A stretch of DNA of 64,000 bases from an uncultured Candidatus Cenarchaeum sp. (GTDB lineage: Archaea > Thermoproteota > Nitrososphaeria > Nitrososphaerales > Nitrosopumilaceae). The translations under genes and the position numbers were made by a program. Of the stretch, positions 59,712-64,000 are shown piece after piece; positions within the stretch are counted from its first letter, which is position 1; the number at the start of each line of letters is the position of its first letter. Location of the stretch: NCBI GenBank assembly GCA_958295735.1, contig OY282369.1, positions 1,534,161-1,598,160 on the forward strand, in the 5' to 3' direction. The notes under the pieces are model-generated. The model was not told the DNA's origin. It saw only the letters and a list, made by a program, of their open reading frames with translations, and made no database searches.

Positions 59712-60655
59712 CTCAGATCCAGATAGATCGGGGCGCCGCTGCGCCCTGATAAAAGTGCCGCTTGGACCGCGCCCGCCACGCACGAGGCCTGCCCCGCCCC
59801 CCTGATGCCGCCGTCCAGCGCGCCGCCGCCGGCGGCGGCCACGAAGGCGCGGAGCTCGTCCTCCCGCGGATCGCCCTCCTCCACCCCGACCGCCTCCGCC
59901 GGCCCCCCGCCGATCGGCTCCGCGCGGGCGGTGCGGGCGACGAGGTCGGCGCTCACTACCGCCTCCGCGCACGTGGCCCGCAGCTCCAGGGATCTCCGGC
60001 CCCCCGCGCCGGCCGACGTGATCACCGCCACCCCCTCCTCGCCGAACCCCGCCACGACGGCGGAGGCGTCGGCGGCCGCGGCGGGGGCTCCCTCCCCGCC
60101 GCCCCCCCGCCTCGCATCCCTCGCGAACACCACGGACGGGGCGCGGCCGAACAGCCATGCGGCCGTGTCGACGTCGCGGCCGAACAGCCGGGCGGCCGCG
60201 TCGGCGTCGCGGCCGGGCGCCCCCGCCCTGCGCACCTCCAGCATGGCCAGGCGCCCCCGCCTGCCCGATGCGATCTCGCGCCTCGCGGCGCGCGCCGCGG
60301 GCTCGAACCTGTCCGTGCCGCCGAACGCCAGGACCACCCTCCTCCTCGCGGCCCGCGCGCCGAGCTCCTCCGCCCAGGGCAGGGCGCCGGCGCCGTCCCA
60401 GTCCACCATCACGTGCTTTCCGGCCCTGACCAGCCGCGAGGCCGCGCCGGCGCATTCGTCCGGCCCCGCGCACACCAGGGCGGAGTCGAACCCGCCGGAC
60501 TCCAGCGCGGCGTCGAGCGAGCCGTGGGCGCGCCCGCCGCCGGCCGCCGCGCCCTCCCCGGCCGCGGGGCACGAGGCGGCGAGCGCGCCGATGCGCCCGA
60601 GCGCGCGGCCCGCCTCGCCGGCCCCGCCGCCCGAGCCGGCCAGCAGCACCCCCAC
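59696..60655 (-). CDS. Gfo/Idh/MocA-like oxidoreductase, divergent
   Basis: 319 aa. The N-terminus GVLLAGSGGGAGEAGRALG, SALVCAGPDECAGAASRLVR and AGKHVMVDWDGAGALPWAEE give the Gfo/Idh NAD(P)-binding fold; the C-terminal half has the expected beta sheet but low conservation. A 33-bp duplication gives two copies of AARLFGRD / AAWLFGRA around residue 160. The usual catalytic EKP is replaced by VDWDG, so dehydrogenase activity is doubtful. It starts 3 bp after ilvE-2. Confidence 0.7.
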   Translation of the reverse strand: MGVLLAGSGGGAGEAGRALGRIGALAASCPAAGEGAAAGGGRAHGSLDAALESGGFDSALVCAGPDECAGAASRLVRAGKHVMVDWDGAGALPWAEELGARAARRRVVLAFGGTDRFEPAARAARREIASGRRGRLAMLEVRRAGAPGRDADAAARLFGRDVDTAAWLFGRAPSVVFARDARRGGGGEGAPAAAADASAVVAGFGEEGVAVITSAGAGGRRSLELRATCAEAVVSADLVARTARAEPIGGGPAEAVGVEEGDPREDELRAFVAAAGGGALDGGIRGAGQASCVAGAVQAALLSGRSGAPIYLDLRWTGT

Positions 60656-60658
60656 GCG

Positions 60659-61588
60659 TCAGTACACCCCGGTGAGCCAGCGCGCGTACCTGCGGTCGCG
60701 GCCGTTCACGATGTCCGAGTACGCCCCCATCACGGCGGCGGTGGCCTCCCCCACCTTCCCGTCGCCCACCTTCGCGCCGTCTATCCTGGTGATCGGGGTT
60801 ATCTCGGCGGCCGTTCCCGTCAGGAAGGCCTCGTCGGCCCCGCGCAGCTGCCTCCTCGTTATGCGGCGCACCTCCGCGCGGCGCCCCGAGTCCTTCGCGA
60901 TCCTGAGCACGGTGTCGCGCGTTATCCCGTCCAGGGCCGAGGAGGAGAGCGGCGGGGTCGCGAGCCTGCCGCCCTTCACTATGAAGACGTTCTCGCCCGG
61001 CGCCTCGCTCACGCACTCGCCCCCGCTCCCGGAGTCGAGCAGTATGGCCTCGTCGGCCCCCCTCCTCCTGGCGTCGCGCGTGGCTATTATCGAGTTGAGG
61101 TAGTTGCCGCCCATCTTGGCCTGCGTGGGGGTCGTCGCGTCGGAGAACTTTCTCCACCGCGAGACGACGGCGGAGATCCCGCCGCCGCCGAACAGTCTCC
61201 CCATCGGGAACGCAAAGGCCGCCGCGTGCGTCTCCGCGGCACCGGTCACGTCGAGGCTTATCCCGTGCCGGCCCACGAAGCAGAACGGCCTCACGTAGCA
61301 CGGCTCCCTGATGCGGTTCTTCCTGCACAGGCCGGTCACCGCCTCCGCCACCTGCGCGTCCGTGAAGCGCAGCCTCATGGAGTAGCGCCGGGCGGACCTG
61401 CGCAGCCGCCTGACGTGGTCCCCCAGCCTGAACACGCTGAGCTGCCCCGAGTTCCAGTACGCGCGGATCCCCTCGAAGGCCGACGTGCCGTAGTGTATGG
61501 CGTGGGTGGTCAGGGGCACCAGCGCCCTCTCGCGCCGGACGAACCTCCCGTCAAACCACACGAACCGCGCGACCTCGGCCCCCTCCAC
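60659..61588 (-). CDS. Branched-chain aminotransferase paralogue (IlvE-2)
   Basis: 309 aa fold type IV PLP enzyme. THAIHYGTSAFEGIRAYWNS, AKMGGNYLNSIIATRDARRR (PLP Lys), GADEAILLDSGSGG, SEAPGENVFIV and GITRDTVLRI align along the whole length with the IlvE at 10985, but the substrate loop differs (FVGRHGISLDVTGAAETHAA). It could be a true IlvE, a D-amino-acid or a specialised transaminase. TATA-like GTTTAACTG ~25 nt upstream of ATG 61588. Confidence 0.88.
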   Translation of the reverse strand: MEGAEVARFVWFDGRFVRRERALVPLTTHAIHYGTSAFEGIRAYWNSGQLSVFRLGDHVRRLRRSARRYSMRLRFTDAQVAEAVTGLCRKNRIREPCYVRPFCFVGRHGISLDVTGAAETHAAAFAFPMGRLFGGGGISAVVSRWRKFSDATTPTQAKMGGNYLNSIIATRDARRRGADEAILLDSGSGGECVSEAPGENVFIVKGGRLATPPLSSSALDGITRDTVLRIAKDSGRRAEVRRITRRQLRGADEAFLTGTAAEITPITRIDGAKVGDGKVGEATAAVMGAYSDIVNGRDRRYARWLTGVY

Positions 61589-61628
61589 GGCGCGCCCGCC
61601 CCCGCTCCTCAGTTAAACCATGCCCCGG

Positions 61629-62243
61629 CTACCTGTACCCCTCCCTCGGGAACTTCATCCCCGCCACCTTCACCGTCCTGTCCTCGGCGCGGGCGAACTT
61701 TTCCACGGTATCCCAGTTCTCGCGTATGATTCCGGCGACCCCGGGCGGGACGCCCTCCCTCCACGCCGCCCCGCCGGGCCCCTCGCCGCCCGGCGCGGCC
61801 GCCTCGTACAGGCGGTCCTTCACGGACGAGGCCGACAGATCCCTCCTCCTGCCCACCCTGGGCCGCAGGAAGTACACGCGCAGCATGTAGCCCTCCGCCC
61901 TGTCCCCGGTGTACGTGAAATAGTCGCCCTCCACGCCCTCAAGTATGCTCCTCCTGAGGCCCCACGACTTTGGCGAGAGGAGCGGCGGCATGTACCTGGA
62001 GAACGGGGCGCGGAACGTGTAGTTGCGGGACACCTCGACGGACCCGCCGAACACGGACGAGAGCATCCTGCTCCGCGCCTCGAAGCCGAACGGGAAGCTC
62101 CTGCTGGTGACCTCCCCGCCCTCCCCCATGAACACCACCGGCATGACCCTCACCGCATCTGCCTGGGACATTAGCTCCCGTATTATCTCGGCGTGCGCCT
62201 CGGTCACCGGGTTCAGGTGGGCCAGGTACAGCGCGGTGGTCAA
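61629..62243 (-). CDS. Nucleotidyltransferase-fold protein (NMNAT-like)
   Basis: About 204 aa. YLAHLNPVTEAHAEII matches the cytidylyltransferase/NMNAT (H/T)xGH region with HLNP, and RRRDLSASSVKDRLYEAA the late ISxxxxR-type motif. Members join nucleotides to small phosphates; the substrate is unknown and the first motif is atypical. ATG 62267 lies inside the TATA-like TTGAAATATGG, so TTG 62243, ~27 nt downstream, is the better leaderless start. It runs toward ilvE-2 on the same strand. Confidence 0.75.
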   Translation of the reverse strand: MTTALYLAHLNPVTEAHAEIIRELMSQADAVRVMPVVFMGEGGEVTSRSFPFGFEARSRMLSSVFGGSVEVSRNYTFRAPFSRYMPPLLSPKSWGLRRSILEGVEGDYFTYTGDRAEGYMLRVYFLRPRVGRRRDLSASSVKDRLYEAAAPGGEGPGGAAWREGVPPGVAGIIRENWDTVEKFARAEDRTVKVAGMKFPREGYR

Positions 62244-62281
62244 GCGCGGGTGACGCGCCCGGGCCATATTTCAATCATGAG

Positions 62282-62355
62282 TGGGAACGATGGGATTTGA
62301 ACCCACGATCTCCAGCGCCCGAGGCTGGCAGTATGCCATGCTAACCTACGTCCCC
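62282..62355 (-). tRNA. tRNA-Pro (anticodon CGG)
   Basis: On the minus strand acceptor GGGGACG/CGTTCCC (one G-T), anticodon stem CCAGC/GCTGG with loop CTCGGGC (anticodon CGG), variable AGATC, T arm GTGGG-TTCAAAT-CCCAT, discriminator A. CCA not encoded. TATA-like AAGAAATAATACC upstream. No intron. Confidence 0.93.
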
Positions 62356-62410
62356 GGCTGCCGTCGCGGGCGGCCGGTATTATTTCTTTAAGGCGCCCGC
62401 CCCGGCGGCG

Positions 62411-63256
62411 CTAGCCGTACGACTCGTCCTTTACCTCGAAACTGCCGTCGTCGCGCTTGTCCCGCATGGTGACGAAGCCCTTGGGCTTCAGGAAGTCCAT
62501 CACGCCGTCGATGGTCCCCTGCCAGCCGCAGACGTAGAATATGGTGTTGTCCTTTGTGATCTTTTCGCCCACCAGCCTCTCCAGCGGGGAGATCTCGTCG
62601 TACTTTGGCCTCAGGAACGTCTCGACGCGGCCCGTCTGCCCGCCCCACGAGCGGTTGAACCACTCCTGCGGCCTGCTTATCGTGGCCCTGTACCTGAAGT
62701 TCCACTCGCCCTTCCCGCGGTCGATGCTGTCGTATTCCAGCCTCGTGAAGAGGTTCTTGTACGCGAGCTCGTCCACGTAGCTGGCCCCGTGCAGGACGAC
62801 CACCTCCCTCTTGTCGCCCCGGGCGTGGAGGTGCTGCGCCATGCTCACGAACGGCGCTATCCCGGTCCCCCCGCCCATGCAGACGATCCTCCTCCCGTCG
62901 GGGCTGCCGTCGGGCAGCTTTTCGTTCACGAGGAGCGCCATGCCGGTGGGGTTGAGCCACCCCACCTCGTCGCCTTCCCTTATGTTGAACAGCTCGGTGG
63001 TCAGGCGCCCCGGCACCGGCTTCCTGACCCACCTGATGAACAGCTCCACGTACTTGCGGTTCTCGGGGTGCGATGCGATGGAGTACGCCCTCCTGATGAT
63101 CTTGCCGTTCTCGCTCTTGACGGGGAGCCCCAGCGTGACGAACTGGCCCGCCTTGTACTGCGGGACCTCGCCCTCGGCGGGCACGAAGCGCATTACCATG
63201 AGATCCTCCTTGAGGAGCTGCACGTAGGTGACCCTTCCCTTTTTGTCTTGTACCAA
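62411..63256 (-). CDS. Ferredoxin/flavodoxin-NADP reductase-like oxidoreductase
   Basis: 281 aa. IRRAYSIASHPENRKYVELF is the FAD-binding RxYS motif, PGRLTTELFNIREGDEV the phosphate loop, VCMGGGTGIAPFVSMAQ the NAD(P) GGGxGxAP motif, and IFYVCGWQGTIDGVMDFL the late Cys-Gly motif. Family: FNR-type, moving electrons between ferredoxin and NAD(P)H. The dicluster ferredoxins at 42531 and 43123 are possible partners. TTG 63256 follows TATA-like CATTTAAGC by ~26 nt. Confidence 0.92.
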   Translation of the reverse strand: MVQDKKGRVTYVQLLKEDLMVMRFVPAEGEVPQYKAGQFVTLGLPVKSENGKIIRRAYSIASHPENRKYVELFIRWVRKPVPGRLTTELFNIREGDEVGWLNPTGMALLVNEKLPDGSPDGRRIVCMGGGTGIAPFVSMAQHLHARGDKREVVVLHGASYVDELAYKNLFTRLEYDSIDRGKGEWNFRYRATISRPQEWFNRSWGGQTGRVETFLRPKYDEISPLERLVGEKITKDNTIFYVCGWQGTIDGVMDFLKPKGFVTMRDKRDDGSFEVKDESYG

Positions 63257-63300
63257 TTTCGCAAGTCCGCGCCCAATGCTTAAATGTCTTGTGTAGCGCC

Positions 63301-63382
63301 TAGCCCGTTCTCACAACTCGAAGTTTAGGCGCGAAAAACTGCCCCGCCGCGGCCGCCGCGGGCGCGGTTGTGAGACGGGCTG
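63301..63382. repeat. Possible miniature element, family C
   Basis: The ends AGCCCGTTCTCACAAC (63302-63317) and GTTGTGAGACGGGCT (63367-63381) are inverted with one deleted base. GTAGCGCC directly flanks both sides (63293-63300 and 63383-63390), an 8-bp target-duplication pattern. No coding capacity. The sequence of the ends differs from family B and from the IS66-like element. Confidence 0.65.
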
Positions 63383-63487
63383 GTAGCGCCCGGCCCGCCC
63401 CCCGGCCGCGCCGGGAGGCCGCCCGTCCCGCATCGGCCGCCGCATCGGGGAGGCTTTTCCGGCGGCGGGGACCGGGGGCCGGCCCGG

Positions 63488-63565
63488 CGGGACTCCCGCG
63501 GCGCGGGGACCGGAGGGCGGCGGGGCGGGACTCCCGCGGCGCGGGGACCGGAGGGCGGCGGGGCG
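63488..63565 (+). repeat. Two-copy 38-40 bp tandem repeat
   Basis: GGGACTCCCGCGGCGCGGGG / ACCGGAGGGCGGCGGGGC is present twice in tandem, with a partial third unit on the left. Non-coding, in the 500-bp gap before the last gene. Confidence 0.75.
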
Positions 63566-63636
63566 GGACCGCGGGGGGACGCATTCCGCGTGCCGCAAAA
63601 AGCGGCCGGGATGAGCGGCCGGGATGAGCTGCCGCG

Positions 63637-63680
63637 CGCCGCAGGCGCGAGAACGCTTCTGCCGATCTGGGATTCGCGCC
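63637..63680 (-). repeat. REP-like repeat family A, copy 12
   Basis: On the minus strand GGCGCGAATCCCAGATCGGC, AGAAGCGTTCTCGCGCCTGC, GGCG. The GGCGCG/CGCGCC arms are intact. It lies ~40 bp before the TATA box of the last gene. Confidence 0.72.
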
Positions 63681-63721
63681 CGCGGAGGGGGCTGCCGACC
63701 CCGCGCGCCGCCGTTATAGCA

Positions 63722-63731
63722 ATTGATAAAT
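63722..63731 (+). promoter_or_regulatory. TATA box of the terminal exported-protein gene
   Basis: ATTGATAAAT, ~27 nt before ATG 63755, in a local drop of GC. Confidence 0.6.
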
Positions 63732-63754
63732 ACCTGCCGTCGACAGCCGTTGCG

Positions 63755-64000
63755 ATGTCGGCCCGCGGCACGCCACTTTTGCTTTCCGGTATAGCCGTAG
63801 CGTTGCTGATCGCCGTCGCCGGCCAGCCTGCTGCTTCGGCCGCACCGTCCCCCCTGATGCAGTCGAGCGAGAACGTTCCGGCCTCCCAGACGGTGTGCAA
63901 CGAGGGGCTAGTCCTGATCATACGCAACGCGGGAGGCGATCCGGCGTGCGTTACCCCCGGCACCATGGCCACCTTGGTGGCGAGGGGATGGGGCTCGGAA
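63755..64000 (+). CDS. Exported protein with CNEGL domain, 3' end outside the window
   Basis: 82 codons visible. Signal peptide (LLLSGIAVALLIAVAGQPAA), then VCNEGLVLIIRNAGGDPACV and TPGTMATLVARGWG. The CNEGL-x-L-x-IR...PACV segment is the same as near the N-terminus of the beta-propeller protein at 34379, with a conserved Cys pair likely to form a disulfide outside the cell. The frame is still open at the window end. Function unknown. Confidence 0.8.
   Translation, partial: MSARGTPLLLSGIAVALLIAVAGQPAASAAPSPLMQSSENVPASQTVCNEGLVLIIRNAGGDPACVTPGTMATLVARGWGSE

Overview
The window is very GC-rich (about 70% by eye) archaeal chromosome. The gene set points to an ammonia-oxidising thaumarchaeote (Nitrosopumilales, Cenarchaeum-like): MCM, GINS, RFC and Hel308 replication proteins, aIF6, zinc-ferredoxin-like proteins with His-containing N-termini, a half-size CtaA, a cytochrome oxidase followed by a multi-cupredoxin, and a large secreted protein with S-layer-like modules and the C-terminal 'P-x-WV' helical motif common in this phylum. 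The GC content far exceeds free-living Nitrosopumilus; a host-associated lineage is possible, but that is inference. Most isolated genes have a TATA-like A/T patch about 25-30 nt before the start codon and no room for a leader, so leaderless transcription looks like the rule. GTG and TTG starts are common, and many gene pairs overlap as GTGA or TTGA.

Layout. 1-7.5 kb: histidine operon hisG(partial)-D-C-HAD-B-H-A-F, then a miniature transposable element, then hisI. 7.5-23 kb: metabolism (aldehyde dehydrogenase, branched-chain aminotransferase, aspartate kinase, MurG-like glycosyltransferase, sugar-phosphate isomerase with tRNA-Val antisense to its end, MtnA-like isomerase, DUF59 protein, SDR, aminotransferase, flavin/F420 proteins, phosphoglycerate mutase-like protein). 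23-27.4 kb: terminal oxidase cluster (subunit II split in two ORFs, subunit I, three-domain cupredoxin, CtaA). 27.5-31.7 kb: exported proteins, an SRPBCC protein, tRNA-Lys, a YwbE-like protein. 31.87-34.0 kb: a complete IS66-like element with inverted ends and an 8-bp target duplication. 34-47.6 kb: beta-propeller protein, HAD phosphatase, EgtD-like methyltransferase, CBS protein, HisRS, aIF6, two ferredoxins, a repeat-containing protein and a 1060-aa surface protein. 48.1-51.1 kb: a visibly lower-GC island with an HD-domain dNTPase-like gene and a YwgA-like gene next to a decayed copy of the IS66-like element. 51.2-59.4 kb: tRNA-Ser, RFC small subunit, a 5 x 33-bp tandem repeat and the GINS-MCM-Hel308 replication block. 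59.4-64 kb: Trm112-like protein, oxidoreductase, second IlvE, nucleotidyltransferase, tRNA-Pro, ferredoxin-NADP reductase-like protein and the start of an exported protein.

The repeat content is the most unusual aspect. I find (A) about twelve copies of a 36-70 bp REP-like palindromic repeat, nearly all between genes; (B) three 90-92 bp miniature elements with 16-bp inverted ends, all flanked by 7-8 bp direct repeats; (C) a possible separate miniature element at 63301-63382, also flanked by 8-bp direct repeats; and several in-frame tandem repeats inside genes. The best candidates for new biology are the HD/YwgA island, repeat families A and B, and the HAD protein inside the his operon as histidinol phosphatase.
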